Origin: Paramecium octaurelia | Taxonomy: Eukaryota > Ciliophora > Oligohymenophorea > Peniculida > Parameciidae | Direction of reading: 5' to 3' | NCBI GenBank assembly: GCA_905182995.1 | Contig: CAJJDP010000159.1 | Coordinates: forward strand, 186,001-250,000 | DNA length: 64,000 bases | Shown: positions 38,366 through 52,028 of the stretch, one piece after another | How positions within the stretch are numbered: position 1 is the first letter of the stretch | Layout: every line of letters begins with the position of its first letter | Notes under the pieces: model-generated | Seen by the model: only the letters and a program-made list of their open reading frames with translations | Told to the model about the DNA's origin: nothing | Database searches by the model: none | Translations under genes and position numbers: made by a program

Positions 38366-40054
38366 ATGGAGCACGATCCTTTGGCATAGTTTCTGCATCT
38401 CCTCAAATAGAAGCTAGCAATCACTGAGAAATAATTCTGGGATTTGAGCAACGATGAAGGCCATTCTGCAGAACAAGAAATCGCACTAGCCAAGGAATTG
38501 ATGATGCAAGAAAGACACATTCAATTGATTGACTAAACTATAAAGTAATTCAGTTAATCGATCACTTTAGATTGAGGAATCAAGACAAGACTTTAAACTT
38601 TGCATTCCCGATGAAATATGCCATGAATCTCATTCAAAATCCAGACATCATTGAAGAATACAAAGAGTATAATATAATTGATGTTTCTGAAGAGTTCGAA
38701 AAGATTGTAATGATTTTGTTATTCATAATTTAAGAATCTTAATACCATCACAGAAGAGTAGGTCAAAGGATATTTGATAATGAAATTCGATGATGCAGCT
38801 AGTTAAAAGAGCGATGCATGGGAAGATGATCTAGGTGAAGTTGTTGAAGTGGATAATCAAGAATTAGAAGCCCTAGAAAAAGAAGTGGATTAATAAGAAG
38901 AGAAGATAATGGAAGAAGAAGAATAAATGATTAAATAGTAGCCTGAATTAATAGAATAAATTGAAGACAATCACATTGATCCAAGTTGGAAAATCGATGA
39001 ATCTAAAGCCTAATTGAAAATCCACAATAAAGTTATATGCACTTTTGCTCAGAATCCTGTTGCCAAAGACATGATTGCCAGTGGATCTGAAGATGATTAT
39101 CTAAAACTTATTAAACTCAGCACTCAAAATGTAATTTTCGAAAAGAAATACGACGAAACTGTAGGATTAGTCGATTTTAGTTCTGATGGCAAATACGTTG
39201 CTGCTGGTATATTAACAGGAAAGATATATATCTATTTATTAAATGATATGAGTGAAAAAGTACTTGATGGAAGTCAAACGGAACCAAGTGTTTTGAAATG
39301 GCATCCAAAAGGGAATGTTATTTTGGCAGGATTCTAAGATTCTACTTTATGGATGTGGAATGGAGTCACAGGTGAAGTAATGAGTGTATTTGCTGGACAT
39401 GAAGCAGAAATTACCTGTGGGGGTTTCACTTTAGATGGTAAACTAGTTGTGAGTGGTTCTGCTGATCAATCATTTAGAGTTTGGAAACCAAATACTTCAG
39501 AATAAGTTGTTAAAATAAGTGCAGTTGCACATAAACACAACTATCATAAGGATGATGTTGTCTGTTTTGTCTAACATCACAAGTAACCAATCATTGCGAC
39601 TGGAAGTAGTGATTCCACTATTGCATTCATCAATTTTGAAGATGGAAAAGTATTTCAATTCTAATACCCTCTTTTAGGTTATTGGCAAAAGTGATCCATT
39701 GGGAGACAGCATTGTTGAGTTATGTTTCATAGGATCTGGTTAGTAGATTATTGTAGCAGGGGATATTTTGGGATCCATATACATCTACAATTGGAATTCA
39801 ATGAAATTAATTGAAAAGTTATGCTTATGCAAGGTAATGCATTCAATACTATTCTTTAGAGTTCAATCACCAAAATATTATTTTATAATCAACAATTCCA
39901 TATATCTAGTTTAGATGGAAAGATTGTCACCTTTGATGTAAGATAAATGCACAATTACAGAGTACTCTAAGCTAAATCAGGAATCTATGAGATGATAGTT
40001 GAAGAAGGATGGATTTTAGTTGGATGTGAAAATGGTTATGTATATGTCTATTGA
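38366..40054 (+). CDS. AAMP/Sqt1-type WD40 protein with extended N-terminus
   Basis: 526 residues, introns 38545-38570, 38707-38734, 39650-39677 and 39834-39859. Residues 1-110 form an unusual helical extension (MEHDPLAQFLHLLKQKLAIT, HIQLIDQTIKL) spread over two exons; the first alone looks like a separate 69-residue ORF. An acidic stretch (DDLGEVVEVDNQELEALEKE) precedes seven or so WD40 repeats: WHPKGNVILAGFQDSTLWMW, GHEAEITCGGFTLDGKLVVS and LDGKIVTFDVRQ. This matches AAMP, whose yeast counterpart Sqt1 is the dedicated chaperone of ribosomal protein uL16. The acidic N-terminus followed by WD40 is typical of that class; the extra helical start is not. Confidence 0.8.
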
Positions 40055-40254
40055 TTCTTCTTTATTATTTCATAATCTAAATTTCTAAAAGTTAGTTCTC
40101 ATTTTTAAATAGATAAAGAATGCTATATAGAGTGTGTTAAATTCAGATTCTTAATTGATCATAATTAAACACTGAAAATGATTTCAAATTAATATGATGG
40201 ACATAACTCAAATTTAATAATGATTATAATAAAAAGATAGTGATAATCAAGATT

Positions 40255-40943
40255 TCATTATTTGGCTAATAAAGCTTAATAATTTTGATTCAAACTTTCA
40301 TTCTCTTTTCTTAGTTGCTCATTCTCGAGTATATATCCACTTAAGCAACCTAAATGTCTTTTAATGGAGGACTATGAATATTTATATACATCATTACATT
40401 TTCATCTTATAATTGCTTTAGTTGGACTTTCAAAGAGTCGTTTTCTAGTTAAGATTTATTGATTTCAAATTTTAATTAATCAATTTAATTGTTGGAACCT
40501 TAATTACTTTTTCTTACTTAGGTTTTTAACTCATCTATTTACTTCAATCTTTCTTATTCTAATAAAATATTTTAAGTTTATGCTTGAAGCATTTATTTAG
40601 AATGTTGATCCTTTTCAAATTTAAGTACACTAATTTATTATTCCAACTCATCAATAGATTTTTCAGCTTTTAATAATTACCTCTTGTGTTTATCACAATC
40701 ACTAGTTTTTTGTAGAATAATTTCAGTTAAAATCTTCTACTCACAATCTAAGCCTCTAAATTTATTCAACTCCATTAATTAATGATTGTTTTCTGTTTTT
40801 AATTATTAGATTTCTTCCATCTTTGTAGTGAGTGATTAATTCAATCTCTGATTCTCTTCTATTAAAAGCTAGATTCTTGATTCCACCTTACTAAAATCCC
40901 TATCTTAATTCTCTTTGCTATTGCTTAGTTTAAGTTACTACAT
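40255..40943 (-). CDS. 220-residue coiled-coil protein
   Basis: ATG 40941-40943 to TGA 40255-40257 with a 26-nt intron near the 3' end. Nearly the whole chain is heptad-patterned and rich in Gln, Glu, Lys and Leu (RIQLLIEENQRLNQSLT, QLLKAEKSIDELEQQISVLK, YILENEQLRKENESLNQNY). No other domain. Many of its glutamines are TAA or TAG codons, so a standard-code search misses it completely. A cytoskeletal or basal-body role is plausible but unproven. Confidence 0.7.
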
Positions 40944-41140
40944 AAACAGTCTGTTAAAATTTACAAATAAAATTAATCAACGTTATATAAAAATAAGGAC
41001 TTTTTTATGATTAACATTTGCATAGCAAGAATTTTAGTGGAAGATGATACTGTCGAACTATGATTGAGAGTCAAGTCTAAAATGAAGATGTATCTTTGAG
41101 ATTTAATTGATAAAATTTTAATTTATATATATATATATTT

Positions 41141-41890
41141 TCATTCACTTTCACTAGAATTGTCTTCTATAAAAAACTATTAATTGAATTGGTTGTCATT
41201 TGGATCCATACATTCTACGTACAATAGGTTTTTTAAAAAGGGATTCTTGGTCTGTTTGTAATATTTAGGGATGTCATTTCTGCTTGTGTAAAACCCTAAG
41301 GCAGCAAACCTTGGGGAATTTTCTGCTATTTCTTCATCGTGTTTGTCTGATTTGCCTTCGTAGTGAATGACAAGGTATTTGATTTTGCCTACCTCCTAGG
41401 ATATCTTGAGTCTCTTGATGGTTCCGACATTCCAAACGAAATTTGGATCTCTCACATCAATCTACTATCCGACATCTATGGATTAGACTCTAAAAAATTG
41501 AATTAGATAATACTGTTTCTTTTTTCGCCACTCCTTGTTGTTGATTTTAGCCATCTCATAAGTTTTTAGTTCTTCAGGGTGATGTGATTTGATGAATTCA
41601 TGAATCATCTGATCTAACAAATAACAATATGCGAATTTAGATTTTCTCATGTTATCATTGCAAATATGACAGCCTTTGAAATATAGCAAATATTCATGCA
41701 AACATATTTCGCAGAAGGTGTGTCCGCATTTTAAGGAGACAGCTGCCACAATGTAATTTAAACAAATGGGACAAATGAAATCATTCTTGTCGTGTATTAT
41801 ATCTTCTATGTTCTGGGGGCTATCGTTTTCTTAACTTTAGATCTTTAACTTCTCATTCTGCTTTTGGGTTTTCTTCTATTGCTTGTTCAT
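41141..41890 (-). CDS. RING-finger protein with a Tudor/chromo-barrel-like C-terminus
   Basis: 249 residues, intronless, ATG 41888-41890 to TGA 41141-41143. After a polar start there is a C3HC4 RING: CPICLNYIV, CGHTFCEICL, then CHIC. The middle is helical (YLLDQMIHEFIKSHHPEELK). The C-terminal part (DVRDPNFVWNVGTIKRLKI, LVIHYEGKSDKHDEEI) has the pattern of a Tudor-knot/chromo-barrel fold: a VWxVGTI strand, then an HYEG strand and an acidic loop. The RING predicts ubiquitin ligase activity and the barrel a protein- or histone-binding module. The pairing suggests a chromatin or adaptor E3; this last point is inference. Confidence 0.75.
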
Positions 41891-42094
41891 TAATCCCTTT
41901 AAAATTTCGTATATAAATTATTAAAGCTGAGTTTACGCTAAAAAAACTAAAAATAGTAAAGAAATCAAACCAACTTTATAGATAAAATGAACAGACAAGA
42001 AGAATTAATCGTAAGATAATAATTTAACATTTGAAATATCACAATTGAACTGTGTTTCTAATTTGTTTATATATATATATAATTTTTAAAAATA

Positions 42095-45000
42095 ATGTAA
42101 CAACCTGTCCCCACAACTACAGGAGGTTCGCTCTAACCAATTTTATCGAATCAAAGAAGCCAATCTGCGAAACCTTCGTTGATGACTTTATAAAATCAAA
42201 GAACAGTTTAATCAGCAATGCAAAGAAGTCCTGGGCTTCCATCTGCCCAGAGAGTCCCTTCTGGCATAGGGAGCTTTGCCCAACCAACGAATAATAGTCA
42301 ACGCATACAGAGTGGTTACACACGAATTCAAAGTGGCTAAACGAGGGTTGGTGGCACACGAATATAGAGTGCAGCAAAATCAACGAGAAGCATTGTGAAG
42401 GAAATGTTCCACATTGAACCCAAAGAAATAATATTTGAAGACATCAAGCCGGGAATCCTTTATGAGCAAATCTTGAATGTGTAGAATTTAGCCAAATATC
42501 CTGTCAGAATCAGAGTGTAACAACCCAAAAGTAATTATTGGTATTTAAGGAAGCTTCCAAATTCCGAGCTGATTACGACATGCAGCAAGGCATAGCGGCG
42601 GGATTAGGTCTGAAGGTTCTTGTTTTATTTAAGGAATCGGAACGAGACATTGCAGCATTGAATCAACATCAGAAACCTCCTCCCTTTTATAAAGATGTAA
42701 TTGTTATAGAATCTGATGAATTTAGAGCTGAAGTACATTTAGCTGCATATAGAGCATGTTCCAAATTAAAATTTAGTGAATTCATCGATTTTGGATTTGT
42801 ATAATAAGGTACAGAAAATACCAAGTCATTAATGATTTAAAATGTGGGTTTCGCAGATGCCAAGGTCCAAGTAAAAAGCGATGTGTTAAATCTAAGGGCC
42901 TTGCCTAATCTCATAACAATCGCCCCTGGAGAATATCAATAGATAAGCATCATCTACAAGGCTAATGAAATGGGCAACTTCAGATAGACCATGGATATCG
43001 TAAGTGAAAGTGGAACCCAAAAATTAGATATCGCTGCTTGTTCAGTCGATTACACCAGATTCCTCATGGATTCTAAAGGGTCCTAAGTGACGTCCTTGGA
43101 TTTTGGAGAACTTTACATGGGCAAATCCAAAGTCATCAAATTGAAATACGTGAACAATGCTCCCAAAGGCCATCAATTCAAAATCATAGCAAGAAGAGGC
43201 ATCATAAATCCAAATGATGATATTGTAAACCTACAAACCCCCAATGAATTGGGAATAGAATAGAGTGAGAAACTATTAGTGATCTAACCATCCACAGGAT
43301 ATGTCTAAGCATATTCTAGTGTTGAGTTATCCTTAACTTGTATGATCCAAATAACTCCCAAGGAACAGCAATTAGCCAAGAAAATCTGTTTTGGAGTTGA
43401 CGTAGAGAAGGAGTAAATGTGCAGAGAAATTAAATACTCAATTATTGTTCAATAGCCTGATGAAGATTTGATTGCTTACACTAATGTGAAGGCATTGCTT
43501 CCTTTAGTTAGAATATCGAAGTAAGCCTTGTAATTTGGAGATTGCGATGTCAATGACAATAAAGACATTCTATTCACCATTTCTAATTTATAAACCTATC
43601 CTGTGGACATTTCATTTCAAAAGGTATCTTGTTTCTTTTTTAAACCTGAAATTGTTACGATTAATGGTTTATCTTAAACTACTGTCCAAGTTAAGTTTAC
43701 TCCAAAAAATGTTGGGAAATACTCTCAAAGTATAGACATGATACTCAATGATTACCTGACTATTCCAGTTAAAGTCAATGGAGAAGCTTTGAAGATAGCC
43801 AAGAAGAGACCTTAAACTAGAGGACCTGAGGCTAGAGCTGAGGATTTCTAAATAGATCCCAAATTCATTGACACTAAAGAAATAGAATATGTTAAAAAGA
43901 GAAACAACGAACTTATTGAATAAAATCATCAGCCTGGCAATATTGTAGAAGGATATTTTGAAGATACATAAAAAAAGCCCAAACCTGCTACTTAGACAAA
44001 CAATTTCCTATAGGACTCAAGGAATAATCGATTAGAAAAATAGAGATAATAAATAATTTAATAGAGAGTTGAAACAATCACAAAGGCGTAAGAAAAGTAG
44101 AAAGATGAGGGATCAAAACCTCCCAAAGATTTTGAATTTGAATTGGGATTGCAAGTGGATAACATGGATAATGATATTGATATTCCGTATCATAAGGAGG
44201 GTCTTTATGTAGTCAAACCATTCCAACAGTATGAGCCTTTAAAAAGATAGGATGATGAATTGGTAGACTTCAAGCCAGATCCAAAATAACCAGTCAAGAG
44301 AATTCTATCGGGGAGACCATAATCTCATAAACAAGTGAGAGATGTGAATAGGGAATTGACAGCAGATGATTTGAAGAGAGTTCAAGCAGGACCCATAAAA
44401 ATTGATTATGGTACAATTTACATTAACACTCCAATGTCAAGGACATTTTTTATACATAACAATTTGAGATATGCCATCATAGCCAGACTTTGTATTGACA
44501 AAAAGGAAGAATTGAAAAAGACATTCCAAGAACCTTAAGTGATAGATAGTGGTGAAGAAGGATAATTTGAAATAATTGTTTAGGCTCAATCATTAGGGTA
44601 GTTGAAATAAACCTTGAGATACATCTTAAATGAGAGACACTCATTTGAAATCATGGTTGTGGCTAATGTAGAATCAGTGAAATTAGAGGTTTCTAAAACT
44701 ACTATAAAAATGTAATTTAATGAAGATGGAGGAATGAGTGTGAATGACTCCATCAAATTAAGTAATAATGGTGTTGGACCAGCTTAATTCAATTTCATTT
44801 AGACTGAAGGGTCAAAATTCACTCTTGATTGTTTGAGTGGCATTATTTAGGGACAATCTAATTAAATAATTTAGATTACATATACTCCCAGTAAAATAAT
44901 GAAGGATCCTCAAGATTCTGAGAGTGATGCAGTATTTAAAAATTAGAACCCCACAAGACAAGATGAGGAGAAAATCATTTTAAAAGTTAAGGATGGTTCT

Positions 45001-48000
45001 GAGATCTAATTGAAATGCATTGGATTAGTTAGTGATGTTAAATGTGTTTGTAAAAGTACTGTTGAATTCTCAGAGATTTGTGTTGCATAGGAAAAGTCTT
45101 TGCCGTTTTAGGTTAAAAATACTAGCAGAAACAATGCAATATTTAAGATTTTGACTGAGTATCTACCTATGGGTTGCACTGTGTCTCCATCTTCTGGTAA
45201 AATATTGCCTGATGAGAATAAGGAATTCACTGTTAAGATCAATTGTGACAAACCCAATAATATTAATACATAAATATTGTTGATGCTCAGGTCTGGAAGA
45301 GTGATAAGAATACCCTTGACAGCACAATGTATAGTTCCTAATGTCGTCATTACTTAACAACTATTTGATTTTGGAGATGTTACTACCTTAGGTAATTAGA
45401 CTGCTCTACCCTTATCAATTGCCAACAAGAGCAATGTTGAAGTCAAACTAATTTTTGATTTAAGGAATGAAGACATAAATCCAGAGGCCAATGAGGGAGT
45501 TGGATGTTTGATATTGAAACAATAATAGGAGTTTCTAAAGAACTATACAGAAGAAGAATAGTAGGAAGAATCAGATGATGATCTCCTCTCATCTGCAAGA
45601 ATGAAGAAGAAGATGATTTGTCAAAATAAGAAGTACATATTGAACATGACACCTCAACAGACTGTGTAATTTCAATTGCATTTTTATCCTAAAGAATTAA
45701 AAAGATATTCCTTTTAATTACCTATTGAAATCTATAAGTTTGGAGTCATTGACTCTATTAAAAGAATGGTCTAAGTGTATGGATGTTCTCCTAAATTCAT
45801 TGTGGAACCAAAAACTGTAGATTTCCCAAGAAAAATCATTTTGTCTCCTCCTGAAAAGAACAAACCCAATATTTAGGAAATTTTATTGTCTAATCCTGAG
45901 TACAAAGGAATGTAATTTAAAATATAAATCGATGCTGATACTGGTAATATTCCATCAGTCTTTCAAGTGATTCCTCTTGCTGGAAGAGTTGATGCTGGCT
46001 AAACTCTAAGAGTTAAAGTAATGTTTAATCCAAGATACGAAGGAACCTATTAAAAGCAAGCTTAAATTTATCTTGAAGATAGCAAACCAGGACAACCATA
46101 TTTGATTGTTCAACTTCATGGAATAGCAGCAAAACCTAGTATACAATTTGATAGAAGAGAGTTAATACTGTGTCCAGTTCCTTTGGGAATAGAATCCAAA
46201 TTGTAGTTTAAGGTTTTTAATGATGGATTTGAGACATAGAAAGTATCAGTTAAACCATTAGAAGGGTTTACAGTAGAGTTTCTAGATGGCCAAACTGTTG
46301 GGATTACAAAATAATATTTGGACATGATGATTAAATACACAGCTTAGAATCCGATTTCGATTTCACAAACTCTAGAAATCATTGATGAAACCCAGCATAG
46401 TTACAGTATCAGTGTTTCAGCAACTAGTGATAATTGTTCATTTACTACGTGGATGTATGACAATCAATCAGAAATCAGTCTCATTAAGGGAGTGCCACAT
46501 TTAACGGAGATTAATTAGACTGATGAATCTGAGGACAGCAAGGAGTCTATTCATAGAAAATTAACATCGACTCAATAGATATCAGAGAAGGCAATTGAAA
46601 GTAAATGTGAACATATGTAGAGATGGTACAATTAATTTGTAGGTTAATTGGATTTATTTCCATCCTCCATTGTCTTAATGTAAGGTCATCACATTTTTGA
46701 GCTCATTTCATTTCTGACTGGTAAAACGTAGTTTCCCTTTCGAGCTCAATTATAAGGCATTAAACAGAAATCTTAGATTTCCCAATTGCTTTATTAACAA
46801 TACAAAGAGTTGTTGCTTCAATTGAAAGTAGATGGAGCATTGTTAAATCAAATTCGTCCTTGTTACTTACTTAGTTACGATGATTACTAGTTGTATTTAA
46901 AGACAATTGAAATGAAATTCACTCATCCAGACTTTCAAAAATATTCCTAATAACAATTTGATCAAGTTTCCAAATCATCTTATTTGATACTTTTTACGCA
47001 AATCCTTCGTATTTATTATTTACCGAGAGTCACTTTGAAGGCGATGAGATAAATAAATGGAAGCATCAATGAGTATCCTTAATCAAATGTTTACTCCACT
47101 CAAGAAATGCTTATTTTAAGATGGATTGAACTTTAAGCCACATAATATTGGAGAGAATCAAAGAGTGTGAGGATAGTCAATTTTGGAATGCTAAAAGATG
47201 CTCACATCCTAACAGCAATGTTATTGAGTTACTTAGGTCCAGGGGGATTGAAGTACTTTTAGCCTTTGGGTTAAATAACCAAACAGGAATAAGATTGCAG
47301 TCGCAACATGTCTATTTTCTTAAAAGGCCTGCAAGATATAGGTATTGAGTCTCATTTAGTGCTCAATGATTGTGTCAATATGAGCAATCCGGAGACTCTA
47401 TTGATGCTTATGCTATTATACACCTAAGTGCCTAATTTCATGCCCAAAAGGGAACCTTTAGTGTTTAAGTGTGTTCTCGGATCCATTGTAATGAAGACAA
47501 TCACATTAACAAATACCACAAGAGATCCCATTGTGTATTTTGTGAAATTGGAAGGATCCTCAGATTTTTCCATTGAAGAAGACCAAGTCAAGATAGAACC
47601 AGGAGGCAAATATAATTACAATATTAAGTTCACTTCGAGGATCAGTGATGAGTAAACAGCTTTGATTACTTTTTGTAATAAGAAAGGAAATAAGAACATA
47701 GCTGCTGCAATCGTATATGAATTAAAAGGAGTCATTTCAGAAAGAATGAGTTAGAAGATATGGACTGTTAGTTCAGTTATGTATGAAATGAAAGAATTTA
47801 GTATTACTGTCTAAAACACTTTTACAAATGCAGAATTTGGTCATTTTACTATTTAAATAGTCCCAATTAAAGTACCATTAGTTATAGAGACTCCTAAGAA
47901 AAAGAAGAAGGCTATGTCAATGGCTGAAAAGAAAAAGGAAGCCGACAATGAATTGAAAGAAAAACAAAGATTAGAAAGATTAACGTCAGTGGAATTCCCT

Positions 48001-51000
48001 CCCGCCTTCTTTTGTAAATAGGAGAGTATCAGATTGAAAAGAGGAGCTCAGTATAATTTGCCAATGCAATTTTTACCCACTTAATTGCATTAATAAAAAT
48101 GCATGGTTGTGTTTTAGGATCTCCAAGTAGGTGAATTCCAATATGAAATCCATGGTAATGTCGAGCCTCCTGAAGTTCTCTATGATCTTAAACCTGATCT
48201 TTAAGTTTACATAGATCAACTAGCCTCCTTCTATCATCATGTCCCCTTTTTCAATCCATAATTAAAGGCAGCATTGAAATAAGTAGATCAGCTCACAATT
48301 GAGAAGAAGAAGATAATAAACCGTCAAAATTCCAACTCAGTCACATTGTAAACTAAACCTAACTTACCGATGGAAGATGTGATGTTTTCTGTTTAGTTGG
48401 AGGAACCACAATCTTATATTAGTTGTGACAAAGTATTTCAATTGGTCAACTATCAATAATTGTTGCTTAATCACACTAAAAATTCTGATGATGAGGAAGA
48501 TCCTTAGCAACAACTTCAGAAATCTGACGACAAACAAAATTTAATCCATTTCTTCATGAATTTCAAAACCGCTGTCAAAGACTATCTGAGCCATTTTATG
48601 TTGGTCAATGAAACAAAGACTGATGTAAGAAGATTCAGAATTTAAATAACCTCACTTCCCAAGCCGATCACTGTCATATTAGAGATGACAATTCCTGCAA
48701 GGGAAGTAGTAACATAAGAAATTCCGATTGTCAACAATACTGATCGAGACTTCAATCTAAAAATCAATTTGGTTGGAGATGATCGGTTCTCAATATTAGG
48801 GGATGGTTAAAGCAAGAGAAGGAAACAAGAGAAAGCTGCAGATCACAAAGACACAAAAGAAAATACCCAAAAGAATAACAAGGATCAGGATTCCCATCAA
48901 TAGAATGTCTAAAAAGAACAATTGATAAAGAAGAAACTCAATAATTAACCAACAAATGGTGCAGTAGTTGTGTAATTTGCTCCTGAATGGATCTGTGAGG
49001 TGAAAGCCAAACTATCTATTATCAATCCTCTAACCAATGACTTCTATGAGTATTAACTAATTGGAAAAGGAGAAGAACCCTTATCAGAAGGACATTTCAC
49101 AATAAAAGCAGTGGCAAGATAACCAATCACCCAAATCATCCCAGTGGCTAATAACACAAACGAGGAACTCAGATATTCTGTGGAAACAGATGTCCTAAAT
49201 GCTGCAGGTGAATAGGAGATTACCATTTAACCATAAACAACCTATGAATATAAATTAAACATCAATCCATTAATTAGTGGTCAATTCACTGGATCTATTA
49301 CCTTTACTGGAAATGGTCATTATAGATGGTGGACCATTATGCTAGATACTGCGAATCCCAAGCCATTAGGCACAGTCGATCTAGTGTCTCCGATTAGAAA
49401 GGCCATTGCATTTGATATCGAGATTGCCAATCCTTTGCCAGAAAATGTTACATATGAAGTCCAAATTATAGGTGAAGCCTTGTCTGGTGACCCTTGGTTT
49501 TCAGTCTTGCCAGGAGGAACATCAACATATTAGTTAATATTCTAACCAGTATAGGAGGGAAGATGGAAAGGGAGTATTTCATTTTGCCATCCAAAAATGG
49601 GAGAAATTTGGTATACATTGAATCTCATTGGAGAGGATCGAGGAGGTATCAAGGTTCCCTAATTTAAAACTGAATTAGGGAAATTAGATAAATGCGAGAT
49701 GTTACTTGAGAATCCAACTTGCAATACAATCGTAGCAGAGATAGAAAATAGCAATCCTACGAATTTCTCATTAGAATTTGAGGGAGGCCAATAATTAGTA
49801 TTGGAACCTTACACTTTAAAACCTGTCTACGTTGTATTTGTCCCTTCAGCCCTTACTGCTCACTCAGGAGAAATTTAAATTAAGACTAAGGAAATTGGCA
49901 AGTGGATCTTTTTATGTTTCGGAACTGGTGAATCCCCAACTCCTTTCTAAGAAACCACTGTAGTATGTAAGGCAGGACAATCTGTCACTTAATAAATTGA
50001 ATTCAAAAATCCTTTGAAAGACTCTTTGACTGTCCAATTGGAGATGCAACAATAAAATGAAGGAGTGTTTACTTTATTGATGAAACGATAAAGAATTACA
50101 ATCGCTCCTTAATCCAGTTTACTAATACCATATTAATTCAGTGCTGTGGATATCAAATCCTATAAATGCAATCTTGTGCTTGTTATGAACCATCAAGTCA
50201 AGTGGACTTATCCTCTATTAGGTTTGATTGAGAATGAAGAGATGAATAATGTTCATTTCATATAAACAAAATGTAGGATACCTTTAGTTACTAAATTGAA
50301 TGTAGTTTTGGATGGATTAAAAAGCAATGAGAAGGTAATGTATAAAATAACCGATATGGAAATTCTAAAGAAACATCTAAAGATTAATTTGCCTGATCAT
50401 CACATTAAAGATGTCACACAGCCTCTCAGTTTTGACATCAGATTTATTCCGTACAAGCCTTTCAAATTGCAAACTGAATTACAAGTCAAAGTAGAATCTG
50501 GTGGATTATGGAGGTATTTCTTACTATTTAATTTGTAGATTTAAATTATAAGTTAATGCTCTAGAACCACAAATCGACGACGTTATTGTAATCACCTCTG
50601 AAATCAATCAACTAACAAAGGTGAGTTTTAGGTTGACCAACAGAATTGAAGAAATTGCTAATTTTAAGGCCTACTTTACACCTGATTCTAATTCTGAATT
50701 CACCGTTGAACCTACAACTGGTCTACTAGAGCCACATGGTAAAAAAGGAACTGAATTCAAATTGGGCTTTAAGCCTAAAGAATACGGAATTCGTAAAGAA
50801 GCCAAATTGATCATTGAAACAGAATCTATGTACTGGTAAGAATTTTTATAACCTTAAGGTCTTACATACTCAAAGGCCATTTACCAAAATACATCCCACC
50901 AACCAACGTTAAGGGTCATGGAATAAATAATGAGTTGGCCAAGATTCCTGCTCATAATCATGACAAGAACTTTTTAATAGAAAATATGAAGAAACCAAAC

Positions 51001-51012
51001 AAAAATAAATGA
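42095..51012 (+). CDS. CFAP47: CFAP47, ciliary central-apparatus protein
   Basis: 2948 residues, introns 42531-42553, 50514-50538 and 50836-50858. After a Ser/Gln-rich start come repeated Ig-like (ASH/MSP-type) beta domains, for example PKEIIFEDIKPG, VQFSEICVAQ-type edges and KIDYGTIYINTPMSRTFF. A calponin-homology-like domain lies near residues 1650-1760 (YYLPRVTLKAM, NVYSTQEMLILRWIELQ, ILTAMLLSYLGPG), followed by more Ig-like domains, and the protein ends in WSYILKGHLPKYIPP. This order and the ending match CFAP47, a central-pair C1 microtubule protein of motile cilia needed for normal beating. Length is close to that of animal CFAP47 (about 3200). The 23-nt first intron was chosen because it alone restores the conserved VQQPKTSKFRADYD context. 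Confidence 0.92.
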
Positions 51013-51469
51013 AAATTATTATATTATATTTAACTTTAGTTTTAGTAGCATATTTAAAATAAAGGGTAAGTGAGGACACGATCATCTATGATTCACCTAG
51101 ATTTCTTTAGTTATTCTATATCTTTCTTTGATTCTTTTAATCTTAACTTTTTACTCCTGAATTAGTTGTTTTCAATTAAATGATCTTAAATCAAAATCTT
51201 AATTTCTGATAGAATAAATAATTCAAAAATATTGAGACTATTATAATTTTTTTGAATACTCTATTCTAAAAGATTATCTAAATTAATACAATTTTGACAA
51301 AATATTTATTTAAGAAATTTCATTAAATTCTTTATAAATTTAACCATTCATTCAATATTTCTGAGTAAAAGAAAAACAATAACATCATAAATTATATATA
51401 AAAATAACAAAATTTGGTTATGTGTGTATTAATATTTACCATGTTGAATTGAAAAGGGTAATCAAAAAT
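51013..51469. other. AT-rich spacer
   Basis: About 450 bp after CFAP47 with no supported gene. Very AT-rich; several short Met-starting frames end within 30 codons. Confidence 0.5.
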
Positions 51470-52028
51470 TAACAGTTCAGATAGCATTAATAAAAATTTG
51501 ATTCTCATATAATCTGAGGGTGTAAAATCAAAAGATATATTCACTAAATGTTTATTTAACATAATTAAATAACAATCTTAAATCATCTACATCTCTAAAA
51601 TTAGCTCTACCAAATTAGGAAATAAGGAAACCTAGGCATTAAAAGTGACCAATGAAGAAGGTAAATCAAGTTTTAGATTTCTATTGATACATTAATTAAA
51701 AAAGGCAATCATTAAGTTTTTACATACCATCTTTATTATATCAATTTTAGGCAATATGAGTTTTTTAATATTAATTTATTTGATGCTCTCAGATTTTTTC
51801 TAATCTATATGCAAATTTCTTCTGCTTTAAGTGCATTTTAAGTTTTACACTGTTATGATCAGTTTTTGAATATATAAGTTTTTTATTAAGGATATTAATT
51901 GATTTCTTGGATGTTCTATGTAAATAATTGTTTTATTTTGATGATGAAATTATGGAAATAAAGAAATTAATAAAAGTTATTCTTATTTTTAAAATTAATA
52001 GGGATTTAGAATAATTGCAAATTATTTT
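51470..52028 (+). pseudogene. Broken cAMP-receptor-like GPCR fragment (tentative)
   Basis: One frame gives a helix-like TIFIISILGNMSFLILIYLM ending near 51775. A second frame, shifted with no room for an intron, continues as DALRFFLIYMQISSALSAF and QGYQLISWMFYVNNCFILMM (to about 51957). Together they resemble helices 1-3 of the Dictyostelium-type cAMP receptor family, where a QGxxxQ...LW motif marks helix 3. The switch falls near a run of six T at 51751-51756, as expected for a one-base indel. No helices 4-7 and no clear start are seen, and the frame ends inside the next gene. It may be a decayed gene, or a gene with a sequencing error or misread introns. Confidence 0.3.

Noticed and set aside
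38366-38575. A free-standing 69-residue gene
   Set aside because: A 26-nt GTA...TAG intron at 38545-38570 removes its stop and joins it in frame to the WD40 gene, and total coding length is then a multiple of three.
41121-41140. (AT)n tract as a functional element
   Set aside because: Simple AT tracts occur in several spacers here (also about 42069-42081) and fit base composition alone.
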